Assembly (NCBI RefSeq): GCF_009915765.1 | Contig: NZ_JAABLQ010000001.1 | Coordinates: forward strand, 2,480,001-2,544,000 | Source: Pannonibacter sp. XCT-53 | GTDB taxonomy: Bacteria; Pseudomonadota; Alphaproteobacteria; Rhizobiales; Stappiaceae | Length of the DNA: 64,000 nucleotides | Direction of reading: 5' to 3' | Shown: positions 44,395 to 53,789 of the stretch, one piece after another | Layout: every line of letters begins with the position of its first letter | Numbering within the stretch: the first letter of the stretch is position 1 | Translations under genes and position numbers: made by a program | The notes under the pieces: generated by a model | What the model was told of the DNA's origin: nothing | The model's input: the letters and a program-made list of their open reading frames with translations, nothing else | The model's database searches: none

Positions 44395-45360
44395 TCAGCG
44401 CGCCGGCGCCGGGTCTTCCTCGTAGATCTCGTCGAACTGGGCCGGTGCCAGCGCAGGCACGGTTTGCGCGCCGCTCGGTTTCATGGACGGCAGCGGCACG
44501 GAGGCAGCCGCGTCTGCAAGCGGCCGATCGGCCAGAAGCGGCAGCTCCTCGGCCTCGATTGCAGCCGCCTCCTCCGGCGTCACGGTCAGCTTGGCGATGT
44601 CGCCATAGGATTCGGTGAGCATCTCGTCGAGCTGCCGGTAGAAGCCGCGGATGCGCCAGGCATTGAGCCCGAGATCGTGATCCTTGAGATCGCTGGCGGC
44701 GCGCACGTCCAGAACGGCCCCGGCCCGGTCGGGACGGATGCGGATCGTCAGATCATTGGACAGCGCCAGCACGGGCACGCGCGTCTCCACTTCCAGCAGG
44801 GTCGGCGCATCCTGCATGTCGGGCGGCACCTCGCCGATGATCCGCCATTGCTGCTTCTCGACGACCTTCAGGACGGCGGCGTGCAGGTCTCCGGGCGTGA
44901 TGCGAAAGCGGCGCGACACGATGTCCGGATAGGCCGCCCGCTGGGCCAGTTCCCGCGCGACAAGTCCGGGATCGGAGGCGGGCAGCCCCGGCTCCGGCAT
45001 GGCACGCGGCGGGTCCTGCAGGTCGGTGCTGACCTCGGTCAGGGGCGGAAAGGCCGCCGATGCGGTCACGACCGCCCCCGCCGGCATCAGCAGCAGAAGC
45101 GCGTAGAAGAGGCCACGCGCCGCATCGGCGACGCCGATGCCGCCCCGGTTCCACCAGCTCGCGATGGCGAGGCAGCTCATGATGCCGCCGGCAAGGCCAA
45201 GGGTCACCGAAGCAATCAGCACCTTGCGAAGGTCCGGCGCGTCGATCACCCCGGCGCGATGCGCGAGGATCCCGGCAATCAGGGTCGGCACGCCGAGGGC
45301 CGCGATGAAACGGGCGATCCGGGCAAGGTCCGATCTGCGGACGGGATATCTCTTGCGCAC
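44395..45360 (-). CDS. DUF1499 membrane protein
   Basis: 321 residues. Three membrane helices come first (about 15-34, 46-67 and 82-105). The following domain has the DUF1499 pattern: RRFRITPGDLHAAVLKVVEKQQWRII and the later LEVETRVPVLALSNDLTIRIRP and DVRAASDLKDHDLGLNAWRIRGF. A polar Ala/Pro-rich tail ends it. GTG 45360 is the start. The family's role is unknown. Confidence 0.85.
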   Translation of the reverse strand: MRKRYPVRRSDLARIARFIAALGVPTLIAGILAHRAGVIDAPDLRKVLIASVTLGLAGGIMSCLAIASWWNRGGIGVADAARGLFYALLLLMPAGAVVTASAAFPPLTEVSTDLQDPPRAMPEPGLPASDPGLVARELAQRAAYPDIVSRRFRITPGDLHAAVLKVVEKQQWRIIGEVPPDMQDAPTLLEVETRVPVLALSNDLTIRIRPDRAGAVLDVRAASDLKDHDLGLNAWRIRGFYRQLDEMLTESYGDIAKLTVTPEEAAAIEAEELPLLADRPLADAAASVPLPSMKPSGAQTVPALAPAQFDEIYEEDPAPAR

Positions 45361-45469
45361 GCTGTTCCCCTGCCAGCCTCGACATGCGCCCGGCGGCGCC
45401 GGCGCGTGATCGGCTGCATCCTAGCCCAAGCCGGTGTGAACGCCAGCAGCTTCTGCGCCCTCCCCCGCG

Positions 45470-47131
45470 TCAGCGAGGGGGCTCGTCCCGTGCGCCGGGC
45501 GGGCGGCGGTCCGGCAGCACGTGCGCGCGGAACATCTCGCGCAAGGCCGACTTCCTGATCTTGCCGGTAGCCGTATGCGGGATCTCGTCGAGGAAGACGA
45601 CATCATCGGGCATCCACCAGCTGGCGATCTTGCCCTGCATGTAGGCCAGGATGTCCTCGGCCCGCGGCTGGGTGTCGCTGCGCGGAACGACGATCAGCAG
45701 CGGTCGCTCGTCCCACTTGGGATGCGGCACGCCGATGACGGCGGCCTCGGCCACGTCCGGATGCCCCACTGCGAGGTTTTCCAGATCGATCGACGAGATC
45801 CATTCGCCACCGGACTTGATCACGTCCTTCGACCGGTCCGTGATCTGCATGTAGCCGTCAGGGTCGATGTGGGCCACGTCGCCCGTGTCGAAGAACCCCT
45901 CCGGATCCAGCACCTCGTCCGTCTCCGCCTTGAAATAGGCCCGGGCGATTGCCGGGCCACGGACCTTCAGGCGGCCGAAGGTCCGGCCGTCCCAGGGCAA
46001 TTCGGTGCCGGCGTCGTCGGTGATCTTCAGTTCGACGCCAAAAGGGGCAATGCCCTGCTTGGCCTGCAGGTCGAGCCGTGCCTCGCCGGTGAGGGTGGCC
46101 TTGCCTGCCTTGGGCGCACAGACCGTGCCGATCGGGCTCATCTCGGTCATGCCCCAGGCATGCATCACGCGGACGTCATAGTCCTCCTCGAAGGCCCGCG
46201 TGATCGCACGCGGACAGGCCGAGCCACCGATCACGACCCGCTCCAGCCAGGGCAGGCCCGCCCCGGTCGACTGCAGGTGCTGCAGCAGCATCAGCCAGAC
46301 GGTCGGGACGGCCGCGGTCAGGGTGACGCGCTCGCTGTCGAGGAGGTGCCAGATCGATTGCCCGTCCATTTTGGGTCCCGGCAGCACCAGGGCCGATCCG
46401 GCCAGGGGCGCGGACAGGGCAAGGGACCAGCCGTTGGCGTGGAACAGCGGCACGACCGGCATCACGCGGTCGCGGCTGCGCAGGCCCAGCATGTCCGGCA
46501 CCGACGCACAGAGCGCATGCAGCACGTTGGACCGGTGGGAATAGACAACGCCTTTCGGGTCGCCGGTGGTACCGGAGGTGTAGCACATGCCGGCGGCGGT
46601 GTTCTCCTCGACCTCGACCCAGGCGAAGTCCGCATCCGCCTCCGCCAGCCAGTCCTCGTAGGGCACGACGCGCGGCAGCGTCGTGGGCGGCAGATGCACG
46701 GCATCGCACAGCACGATGACCTGCTCGATCGTCTGCAGGCGCGGCCAGATCTTCTCGACAATGGGCAGGAAGGTCAGATCGACGAACAGCAGCCGGTCCT
46801 CGGCGTGGTTCATGATCCAGGCGATCTGTTCGGGAAAGAGGCGCGGGTTGACCGTGTGGTAGATGGCGCCAAGACCCATCGCGCCATACCAGACCTCGAC
46901 ATGGCGCCAGGTGTTCCACGCCAGCGTCGCCAGCCGGTCGCCCAGGCGGATCCCCTGCCTCTGCAGGCGCTTGGCCAGCTGGCGCGCGCGCTCGTGCAGC
47001 TCGCGATAGGTGGTCCGGTGGATCGGCCCTTCGACGCTGCGCGACACGATTTCCACGGCGCCGTGGTTGCGTGCCGCATGGTCGATCAGCCGCGTGCATG
47101 TCAGCGGCCAGTCCTGCATCAAGCCCAGCAT
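45470..47131 (-). CDS. Acyl-CoA ligase (AMP-forming), long-chain or methylthiopropionate type
   Basis: 553 residues of the ANL superfamily. AMP motif [17 protein letters not shown], the [10 protein letters not shown] core, and the Lys-containing C-terminal [20 protein letters not shown] and [10 protein letters not shown] (catalytic Lys). It activates a carboxylic acid with ATP and CoA. The length and motif set fit the group that includes DmdB and medium/long-chain fatty-acid CoA ligases; substrate not resolved. It stands alone. Confidence 0.9.
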   Translation of the reverse strand: MLGLMQDWPLTCTRLIDHAARNHGAVEIVSRSVEGPIHRTTYRELHERARQLAKRLQRQGIRLGDRLATLAWNTWRHVEVWYGAMGLGAIYHTVNPRLFPEQIAWIMNHAEDRLLFVDLTFLPIVEKIWPRLQTIEQVIVLCDAVHLPPTTLPRVVPYEDWLAEADADFAWVEVEENTAAGMCYTSGTTGDPKGVVYSHRSNVLHALCASVPDMLGLRSRDRVMPVVPLFHANGWSLALSAPLAGSALVLPGPKMDGQSIWHLLDSERVTLTAAVPTVWLMLLQHLQSTGAGLPWLERVVIGGSACPRAITRAFEEDYDVRVMHAWGMTEMSPIGTVCAPKAGKATLTGEARLDLQAKQGIAPFGVELKITDDAGTELPWDGRTFGRLKVRGPAIARAYFKAETDEVLDPEGFFDTGDVAHIDPDGYMQITDRSKDVIKSGGEWISSIDLENLAVGHPDVAEAAVIGVPHPKWDERPLLIVVPRSDTQPRAEDILAYMQGKIASWWMPDDVVFLDEIPHTATGKIRKSALREMFRAHVLPDRRPPGARDEPPR

Positions 47132-47265
47132 GTCTCACCTCCCGGGGCGGCCGTCCGGGGGCAGGCCCCGCCCGACCGCCATAGTGCGGAGGCGTCGCGG
47201 ATGCTGTCCAGAGGCAAGACGGCCCGCAGCGTGCTGCAGCGCATCAGTGCCGGAGGTCTGCCGGC

Positions 47266-47991
47266 TCAGGCGCCCATGCCGTCCAGCCAGTCGAGCAGAT
47301 CGTCGAGCCCGCCGAACACATGGTCGGCGTGGGGGGCGAGCACATCCGCCCCGACGGTTCCGGTGGTCACCGCGACGCGGCGAACGCCGGCATTGCGCCC
47401 GGCGTGCATGTCGTGGAGGCTGTCGCCGACCAGCGCGATTTCCGAGGGATGCAGGCCCGTCGCCCGGCTGAAGGCCAGGATCATGCCCGGCTCCGGCTTC
47501 GGGCCATGGCCGCTGTCATAGCCGTAGATGTGCTGGAAACAGGCGCTGAGCCCGAGAGCTTCCATCTGGGCGCGGGCGGCGGCTTCCGTGTCGTTGGTGG
47601 CGATGCCGAGCGCATAGCCGGCCGCGTGCAGCGTGCGGATCGTCGGGTCCAGCGTCGGGAACGGGGCAAGGTTCTCCAGCCCGAACCGGAACAGGTGCGC
47701 TTCCATGTCGGCCAGAAGGCCGCGCGCATCGGTGACGCCCAGAATGCGCGCCCAGTCGTCGAGCACCGTGTCGTTGGCCCCCGCCACGAAGGGAGAATTG
47801 GGATCGAACAGACCCTGCCCGAGGTCGAAGCCGCTGACGCGGGCCAGTTCACCCGCCGTCTGGGCATTGCCCGCCGCCATGGTCTCGATCAGACGGCTGA
47901 AGGCCGGGGACCAGGTGCGCTGGAAATCGATGAGGGTGCCGTCCTTGTCGAAAAGGATGGCCTTGATCGCCGTCTGGGGGCGTGGGCTCAT
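47266..47991 (-). CDS. HAD phosphatase, phosphoglycolate phosphatase-like
   Basis: 241 residues. HAD motif I FDKDGTLIDF (nucleophile and acid Asp), motif II IATNDTE, motif III KPEPGMI and motif IV VGDSLHDMHAG. The cap is a small helical C1 type. It dephosphorylates a small phosphate ester; phosphoglycolate is the usual guess. ATG 47991 was chosen; the open frame continues to 48147, over the divergent aminotransferase start. Confidence 0.9.
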   Translation of the reverse strand: MSPRPQTAIKAILFDKDGTLIDFQRTWSPAFSRLIETMAAGNAQTAGELARVSGFDLGQGLFDPNSPFVAGANDTVLDDWARILGVTDARGLLADMEAHLFRFGLENLAPFPTLDPTIRTLHAAGYALGIATNDTEAAARAQMEALGLSACFQHIYGYDSGHGPKPEPGMILAFSRATGLHPSEIALVGDSLHDMHAGRNAGVRRVAVTTGTVGADVLAPHADHVFGGLDDLLDWLDGMGA

Positions 47992-48145
47992 GCTCGTGTC
48001 TCCGGGGCGGCGGGCCTTTCGCCAGCCGCCGCTTGTCTCAGTGTCCAGGTGCCAGGGGGACCCTGTGCGGCGCGCTTGACAGGAGCCGCGGCCGCAGGCT
48101 GGCATCGGGAGCCGGCGACTCGGCCGCCGGAGAGAGGAAACAGCC

Positions 48146-49522
48146 ATGCCCCTGACGAATGTGCAAGCCCGCGATGTCCAATCGCTGCTCCACCCCTACA
48201 CCCAGCTCCATAAGCTCGTGGATACGGGCCCGCTCGTGCTGGAACACGGCAAGGGCGTGTTCATTTACGACACGCAGGGCAAGGAATATCTCGAGGGCAT
48301 GTCCGGCCTGTGGTGCGCCGGGCTCGGCTTCGGCGACGAGGAGCTGATCGAGGCCGCCCGCGAGCAGCTGTCCCGGCTGCCCTACTACCATCTCTTCGGC
48401 GGCAAGGGCATGGAGCCGGCGATCGAGCTGGCGGAACGGCTGAAGGACATCGCGCCGATGCCGGTGTCCAAGGTGTTCTACACCTCGTCGGGCTCGGAGG
48501 CGAACGACACCCAGATCAAGCTGGCCTGGTACTACAACAACGCCCGCGGCAAGCCGCAGAAGAAGAAGATCATCAGCCGCGTGAAGGCGTATCACGGCGT
48601 GACGGTGATGGCCGCTTCGCTCACCGGCCTGCCGGGCAACCACCGCGACTTCGACCTGCCGGTGGCCGGCGTGCTGCACACCGACTGCCCGCATCACTAC
48701 CGGTTCGGCGAGGCGGGCGAGAGCGAGGCGGAATTCGTGGAGCGGATCGCCGGCAATCTGGAGGCGCTGATCGAGCGCGAGGGGGCCGACACCATCGCCG
48801 CCTTCATCGCCGAGCCGGTGATGGGGGCCGGCGGCGTCATCGTGCCGCCGCAGGGCTACTATCCGCGCATCGTCGAGATCCTGAAGGCCAACGACATCCT
48901 GTTCATCGACGACGAGGTGATCAACGGCTTCGGGCGGACGGGCAACTGGTGGGGCTGTCAGACCATGGGCTTCACGCCGGACACCATCTCCTGCGCCAAG
49001 CAGCTGACGTCGGCCTATGTCCCGCTCGGTGCCGTGCTGCTGCCCGAGGAGATGTACCAGGCCTTCGTCGAGCAGAGCCGCAAGATCGGCACCTTCGGCC
49101 ACGGCTTCACCTACGGCGGCCATCCGCTCGGCTGTGCGGTGGGGGCCAAGGCCCTCGACATCTACAAGAGCCGCGACATCGTGGGGCGCGTGCGCGGGCT
49201 GGCGCCGCAGTTTGCCGCCCGCATCGGCCGGCTGGCCGATCATCCGCTGGTCGGTGACGTGCGCTGCAGCGGTCTGGTGGGTGGCGTCGAGCTGGTGGCC
49301 GACAAGGCCAGCCGCCGGTCCTTCGACCTGACGCAGGGCGTCGGGCTGGCCTGTGCCAAGGCCTGCGAGGCGGAGGGACTGATCCTGCGCGCCATCGGCG
49401 ACACGATCGCCATCTGCCCGCCCATGGTCATTTCTGCCGAAGAACTGGACATGTTGTTCGACCGTCTCGAGACGGCGCTTGACACCACGGAGGCGCATGT
49501 CCGGCGCGAAAACTTGCGCTGA
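48146..49522 (+). CDS. Class III (omega-type) aminotransferase
   Basis: 458 residues. Fold-type I PLP enzyme: FYTSSGSEANDTQIKL, LFIDDEVINGFGRTGNWWG with PLP-Asp, and Schiff-base Lys in SCAKQLTSAYVPLGA. It resembles the group of putrescine/beta-alanine/omega-amino acid aminotransferases; substrate not predicted. ATG 48146 has GAGAGGAAA ahead. An intrinsic terminator follows. Confidence 0.92.
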   Translation: MPLTNVQARDVQSLLHPYTQLHKLVDTGPLVLEHGKGVFIYDTQGKEYLEGMSGLWCAGLGFGDEELIEAAREQLSRLPYYHLFGGKGMEPAIELAERLKDIAPMPVSKVFYTSSGSEANDTQIKLAWYYNNARGKPQKKKIISRVKAYHGVTVMAASLTGLPGNHRDFDLPVAGVLHTDCPHHYRFGEAGESEAEFVERIAGNLEALIEREGADTIAAFIAEPVMGAGGVIVPPQGYYPRIVEILKANDILFIDDEVINGFGRTGNWWGCQTMGFTPDTISCAKQLTSAYVPLGAVLLPEEMYQAFVEQSRKIGTFGHGFTYGGHPLGCAVGAKALDIYKSRDIVGRVRGLAPQFAARIGRLADHPLVGDVRCSGLVGGVELVADKASRRSFDLTQGVGLACAKACEAEGLILRAIGDTIAICPPMVISAEELDMLFDRLETALDTTEAHVRRENLR

Positions 49523-49548
49523 CGTGAAAGAGCCACAGAATTCCTGCG

Positions 49549-49574
49549 AAAAGGCCCGGTTCGGGCCTTTTCCT
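49549..49574 (+). terminator. Intrinsic terminator after the class III aminotransferase gene
   Basis: AAAAGGCCC (49549-49557), loop GGTTC, GGGCCTTTT (49563-49571), followed by CCTTTT: nine perfect pairs ending in T-rich sequence. It starts 27 bases past the stop; the matching A run would also let it work on the other strand. Confidence 0.85.
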
Positions 49575-49756
49575 TTTGGCGCCGCACGCGTAATGCTTAA
49601 AGGATCGTAAACCCTCCAGGGTGACGATAAGGATAATCTAGCAGCGCCAGTGTTTTGCACTGCAAAAGAACTGTCGGATTTTGCCAGCTGGCCATAAGCC
49701 CGCCGCAATCGATGTGCATTTAAGTATCTGTCAACCCTCTAGCCGGACTGACGTAC

Positions 49757-49882
49757 ATGACGAGCGCCCCTGAAAAGAAAACTGCAAACGTTCCGAACCT
49801 CGTGCAACAGTACAAGCCGCTGGCCATCCAGGCCGTGTCGGCAGCCATCACTGCCAAGGCCGGGACGTCCGCCAAGCGGTAA
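49757..49882 (+). CDS. Small protein, 41 residues, unknown function
   Basis: ATG 49757 to TAA 49882. The translation begins MTSAPEKKTANVPNLVQQYK, continues PLAIQAVSAAITAKAGTSAKR: a basic start, an amphipathic middle (VPNLVQQYKPLAIQAVSAAI) and a basic end. The composition is protein-like, unlike surrounding open frames. A strong bulged hairpin at 49900-49928 begins 18 bases after the stop, and the gene is isolated between two terminators, as expected for its own unit. No good ribosome site is seen (only GGACTGACG), so confidence is moderate. I do not recognise the family with certainty. Confidence 0.55.
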   Translation: MTSAPEKKTANVPNLVQQYKPLAIQAVSAAITAKAGTSAKR

Positions 49883-50394
49883 TCCCGTCGAGCCAAGCCC
49901 CGGCGCCGGAAGCCCCCTTCCGCGCCGGAGGGCTCGCCCGCTCCGCTTCGTCGCGCCTGCTGATCCCGCGCCGGATCATCAACTGCGTGCGACCCAGCCC
50001 CATGCTCGCAGTCCTTTCGGACCTGCTGCGGCCCCGGTCATGCCGCTCCCGAGCCGATTGCATCGCTTGAGCCGGATCTGCACGGTGCGCTCCCCCGAAG
50101 GTCCGCTCTGGTCCGACCGTTTCCCGGCCGGCCGCCCCCGCAAGGCGAGCCTTCCCGTCGGATCCTCCCCGAGCCTTTTGTCCGCCAGGCGCAACCGTCC
50201 CGCTCCCGAGGCGTGAGCCGCCCAGACCCAGACTCCCAAGACCAGACGCCCAAGAACAGACGTCCAGGACCAGACGCCTGCCCGAGGGCGGATCAGCCGG
50301 ATAGTTCGCTGTCAAATCAATAACTTCGGCTTGGCCGAATCAGGTTTTGCGTGCATCGTCTCCACGGGAGCAGGTCAAGGCGGAGCACCGGGAC
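49883..50394. other. Non-coding region after the small gene, with hairpin and 14-bp tandem repeat
   Basis: About 510 bases without a convincing gene; an open frame on the minus strand (49848-50315) gives a low-complexity Arg/Gly/Ala translation and was not called. A hairpin lies at 49900-49928: CCGGCG pairs with CGCCGG (49923-49928) and CGGAAG (49907-49912) with CTTCCG (49917-49922), with one bulged C and a four-base loop. A tandem repeat lies at 50221-50276: CCCAGACCCAGACT, CCCAAGACCAGACG, CCCAAGAACAGACG, TCCAGGACCAGACG. The corA ribosome site lies at the right end. Confidence 0.6.
50221..50276 (+). repeat. 14-bp tandem repeat, four copies
   Basis: Units at 50221, 50235, 50249 and 50263 share CC(C/A)(A/G)(A/G)(A)CCAGAC with one to four differences. 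No function is visible; copy number could vary between strains. Confidence 0.6.
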
Positions 50395-51369
50395 ATGATC
50401 ATTGCCTACACCCCGACGTCCACCGGCTTCGCGCGCTCGGAAGTTCCGGCCGGCGGCACGATCCCTCTGACCGCAGTCTGGATCGACCTGTTCAATCCGA
50501 CGCATGAGGAGCAGCTGGCGGCCGAGCACCTCATGGGCGCGGAGATCCCGACCCGGGAGGAAATCGCCTCGATCGAAACCTCCGAGCGGCTTTATGACGA
50601 GCCGGGCGCGATCGTGATGACCGCACTGCTGCCCATGGCGGCGCGGATGCCGGACCCGAAGATGTCGTCCGTCACCTTCGTCTTGAGCGCCAAGCGCCTC
50701 GTCACCGTCCGGTACGGCGAGCCTCAGTCGATCATCAACTGCTCGCGCCGGGTCCAGAGCGACTCGACCATCCCCCGCAACGGGCCGGGCATCCTGTTCG
50801 TGATGCTGGACATCATCATCGACCGTTGCGCCGACGTGCTGGAAGAGGCCTCGGACGCCTTCGACAAGCTCTCCTCCCGCGTCTTCGAGGAGGGCCTGAG
50901 CTCGCGCCAGGCCGACACCTACCGGGCGGCGATCCGCACCCAGGGGCGCATCGGCCTGCAGGTGGCCCGCATGCATGACGTCTGCGCCAGCCTCATCCGG
51001 CTGTTCCTGTTCCTCTCCAGCCGTGCCACGCGGGTCAATCTCACCGAGGACCAGGTGGCGAGCTGCAAGACCTTCGGCCGTGACATCCAGTCGATCAAGG
51101 AACATGCGGACGCGCTCGACACCAAGCTCGCGTTCCTGCTTGACGCGACCGTGGGCCTCGTCAATCTCGAGCAGAACCAGATCATCAAGATCTTCTCGGT
51201 CGTGGCGGTCATCTTCATGCCGCCCACGCTCATCGCATCCGTATACGGCATGAACTTCGCCGCAATGCCCGAGCTGCAATGGGCCTACGGGTACCCCTAT
51301 TCGCTCGGGCTGATGCTCGTCTCGGTCGCTTTGACCTTCCTCTATTTCCGCCTCAAGAAGTTGCTTTAG
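50395..51369 (+). CDS. CorA-family magnesium (or metal) transporter
   Basis: 324 residues. A soluble N-terminal alpha/beta domain and a long helix precede two C-terminal membrane helices; the CorA motif is in SVYGMNFAAMPEL (GMN near residue 284), followed by YSLGLMLVSVALTFLYF. It would form a pentameric Mg2+ channel; related proteins carry Co2+ or Ni2+ or export metals, so the ion is not certain. ATG 50395 with GGAG upstream was chosen over the open frame to 50347. Confidence 0.92.
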   Translation: MIIAYTPTSTGFARSEVPAGGTIPLTAVWIDLFNPTHEEQLAAEHLMGAEIPTREEIASIETSERLYDEPGAIVMTALLPMAARMPDPKMSSVTFVLSAKRLVTVRYGEPQSIINCSRRVQSDSTIPRNGPGILFVMLDIIIDRCADVLEEASDAFDKLSSRVFEEGLSSRQADTYRAAIRTQGRIGLQVARMHDVCASLIRLFLFLSSRATRVNLTEDQVASCKTFGRDIQSIKEHADALDTKLAFLLDATVGLVNLEQNQIIKIFSVVAVIFMPPTLIASVYGMNFAAMPELQWAYGYPYSLGLMLVSVALTFLYFRLKKLL

Positions 51370-51381
51370 GCGCGAAGGCTC

Positions 51382-52020
51382 TCACGGGTAGAGCCGCAGC
51401 TTCTGCCAGGCGACGTCGGCCGACGGGCGGGTGAAGCGGACGCGGTCATGCAGGCGGAAGGGACGGTCATGCCAGAACTCGATCTCGAGCGGCGTGATGC
51501 GCAGGCCAGTCCAGTGCTCCGGACGCGGGATATCGCCGATGCCGAACTTCGCGGTGTAGCGCGCCACTTCCTTTTCCAGGGCAAAGCGGCTCTCCAGCGG
51601 CCGGGACTGCTTCGAGGCCCAGGCCCCGATGCGGCTGCCGCGCGGACGGGAGAGATAGTACTCGTCGGCCTCCGCGTCGCTCACCAGATCGACGAGGCCG
51701 CGCACCCGCACCTGCCGGCGCAGCGACTTCCAGTGGAAGCAGAGGGCCGCCTTGCGGGCCGAGAGGAGTTCGCGGCCCTTGGCGCTCTCCAGATTGGTGT
51801 AGAACACGAACCCCCGCGGGTCGAAGCCCTTGAGCAGCACCATGCGGACATTCGGCAGCCCGTCCGGGTCCACCGTGGCCAGCGCCATGGCGTTCGGGTC
51901 GTTGAGTTCCTTCGGCTCGGCATCGGCAAGCCACGCCGCGAACAGGTCGAACGGCTCTGCGGCTTCCGTGAAATCACCGTTTGTTAAGTCTTTTGCGGAA
52001 GTGTCGTCGATGTGGGTCAT
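51382..52020 (-). CDS. pdxH: Pyridoxamine 5'-phosphate oxidase
   Basis: 212 residues. FMN flavoprotein signature [24 protein letters not shown] and the C-terminal RLxxWxRPxxxWxxxxLYP type end (here [15 protein letters not shown]). It converts pyridoxamine or pyridoxine phosphate to PLP. Its stop is 12 bases past the convergent corA stop. The divergent lipoprotein gene starts 92 bases away. Confidence 0.95.
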   Translation of the reverse strand: MTHIDDTSAKDLTNGDFTEAAEPFDLFAAWLADAEPKELNDPNAMALATVDPDGLPNVRMVLLKGFDPRGFVFYTNLESAKGRELLSARKAALCFHWKSLRRQVRVRGLVDLVSDAEADEYYLSRPRGSRIGAWASKQSRPLESRFALEKEVARYTAKFGIGDIPRPEHWTGLRITPLEIEFWHDRPFRLHDRVRFTRPSADVAWQKLRLYP

Positions 52021-52111
52021 TGGCTCGGCAGGCTGTCAGATGTGGGTATCCGGGGCGGGATATCCGGCCGCCTCCGGGACGGCTGGATCCGGGTGAGAAG
52101 GGCCCTTGGTG

Positions 52112-52567
52112 ATGCGTAACCTTCCATATCCGACGCTCCTTTCCAAGCACTACGGACTGGCTGCGGCCATTTTGTCCGGTTCGCTCGTGCTCGGCGGATG
52201 CGCGCAGATCTCCTCTCCCCTTGCCAGTTACGACGGACCGGCGGCCGTGGATGTCACCGGGTCGACCAACGGAGCAGGCACTGCCTCCGATCTGGAGATC
52301 GACACCACCGACCGCGCGGTGATCGCCCTCGCCCTGACGCGGGCACCGGTGGCCGGCGCGGCGGTCGAGATCCCGTGGCTGAATCCGGAAAGCGGCAACT
52401 CCGGCACCATCACGGCGCTGGGACGCGAGGGCGAGCAGGTGCCCGGCTGCATGGCCTTCCAGACCACTGCCAACACGATCCAGGGCGTGAAGGCCTACAG
52501 CGGCAATGCCTGCCGCGACCTGCGCCAGGAGCTGCAGGTCATCGGCATTGCCGAGGCCGCCCGCTAG
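52112..52567 (+). CDS. RT0821/Lpp0805-type surface lipoprotein
   Basis: 151 residues. Hydrophobic signal (LAAAILSGSLVLGGCAQ) with a lipobox LGGC at about residue 29, so lipid-anchored. The domain has IPWLNPESGNSGTIT and CRDLRQELQVIG, which resembles the RT0821/Lpp0805 family of rickettsial/legionella surface antigens also common in rhizobia. It probably sits in the outer or inner membrane. Start: ATG 52112 with AAGGG before it; GTG 52109 is equally possible. Confidence 0.82.
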   Translation: MRNLPYPTLLSKHYGLAAAILSGSLVLGGCAQISSPLASYDGPAAVDVTGSTNGAGTASDLEIDTTDRAVIALALTRAPVAGAAVEIPWLNPESGNSGTITALGREGEQVPGCMAFQTTANTIQGVKAYSGNACRDLRQELQVIGIAEAAR

Positions 52568-52704
52568 ATGACGCAGGGTCAGCCCGGAACAAGCCCGATC
52601 TGGCAACACTGGCTCTCGCACCTTATATGCCAGTCAAGTTAAAGTGACGGGCAAACGGCGGCGCCGAACCCCGGCGCCCTGCCCCCCAGACCATTGGACC
52701 TCAG

Positions 52705-53721
52705 ATGCGCGACCCCTATTCTGTTCTTGGCGTCCCCAAGTCGTCGACCGAGCAGGACATCAAGCGGGCTTTCCGCAAGCTTGCCAAGCAGTACCACCCG
52801 GACCAGAACGCCAACAATCCGGATGCCCAGTCCCGCTTTGCCGAGATCAACCAGGCCTACGAGATCCTGGGGGACAAGGACAAACGCCAGAAGTTCGACC
52901 GCGGCGAGATCGACGCCGAGGGCAAGCCCCGCTTTCAGGCGCATGGCTTTGACGGCTTCTCCGACTTCGACCCTTTCCGTGATGCCGGCCGCGACGCCGG
53001 CGCGAACCGCGGCTTCCGCGCGTCCGGGGGCATGGGCGGCGGCGGAATGGGCGGCGGCGGCTTCGACGATATCCTGAACGACATTCTCGGCGGTTTCGGC
53101 GGCCGCCGCGCCGGTGCCGGCGCGGGGTATGGCGCGGGCGCTGGCGGGGGCGCAGCCGGGGGCGCGGGCCGCTCGTCGATGCCCCAGGCCGGCAAGAACG
53201 TGGACCTGCTCCTGCAGGTCACGCTGGAGGAGCTTGGTCGCGACGGCAAGGCCCGCATCACCCTGCCCTCCGGCAAGAGCGTCGAGCTGAAGATCCCGGC
53301 CGGGACCGAGGAAGGCGACAAGATCCGCCTGCGCGGCCAGGGGCAGCCCGGCCTCAACGGCGGACCGGCCGGCGATGCCGTGGTGGAAATCCGGCTGCGT
53401 CCGCACCGGCTGTTCGAGGTCAAGGGCTCGGACCTGCACCTGAACCTGCCGCTCACCCTCTACGAGGCCGTTCTCGGGGCCAAGGTGCGCACGCCGACAC
53501 TGGACGGCGCGGTGAACCTGACGATCCCGGCCGGATCGAGCAGCGGCAAGGTCATGCGGCTGAAAGGCAAGGGGCTTCCGACCAAGGCCGGCGGCCATGG
53601 GGACCTGCTGGTCCGGCTGGAGATCATCCTGCCGCCACACGGCGACGAGGAGCTCGAGACCCTGATGAAGGCCTGGAAGGAAATCACGCCCTATCCGGCC
53701 CGGGGCCCCGAGTTCGACTGA
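52705..53721 (+). CDS. DnaJ-type co-chaperone (CbpA-like, no zinc finger)
   Basis: 338 residues. J domain residues 1-70 with the HPD motif (KQYHPDQNANNPDAQSRFAEIN) and KRAFRKLAKQYHPD. A Gly-rich region (about 95-165) follows, then the two beta-sandwich client-binding domains (NVDLLLQVTLEELGRDGKARIT, then RLRPHRLFEVKGSDLHLNLPLTLYEAVLGAK). The DnaJ zinc-finger Cys are absent, so it is of the CbpA/DjlA kind. It stimulates Hsp70 DnaK. Next to pdxH and the lipoprotein gene, as in other rhizobia. Confidence 0.9.
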   Translation: MRDPYSVLGVPKSSTEQDIKRAFRKLAKQYHPDQNANNPDAQSRFAEINQAYEILGDKDKRQKFDRGEIDAEGKPRFQAHGFDGFSDFDPFRDAGRDAGANRGFRASGGMGGGGMGGGGFDDILNDILGGFGGRRAGAGAGYGAGAGGGAAGGAGRSSMPQAGKNVDLLLQVTLEELGRDGKARITLPSGKSVELKIPAGTEEGDKIRLRGQGQPGLNGGPAGDAVVEIRLRPHRLFEVKGSDLHLNLPLTLYEAVLGAKVRTPTLDGAVNLTIPAGSSSGKVMRLKGKGLPTKAGGHGDLLVRLEIILPPHGDEELETLMKAWKEITPYPARGPEFD

Positions 53722-53789
53722 CGGTCCGTCTGCGGCTTGCAGCCAGGCGCGGTCCGTTCCCGGTCACCGGGAACGACTGCGCTCCCGTC

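Noticed and set aside
49848..50315. 155-codon minus-strand open frame
   Set aside because: Low-complexity Arg/Gly/Ala/Ser translation, overlaps the small gene and tandem repeat, no ribosome site.
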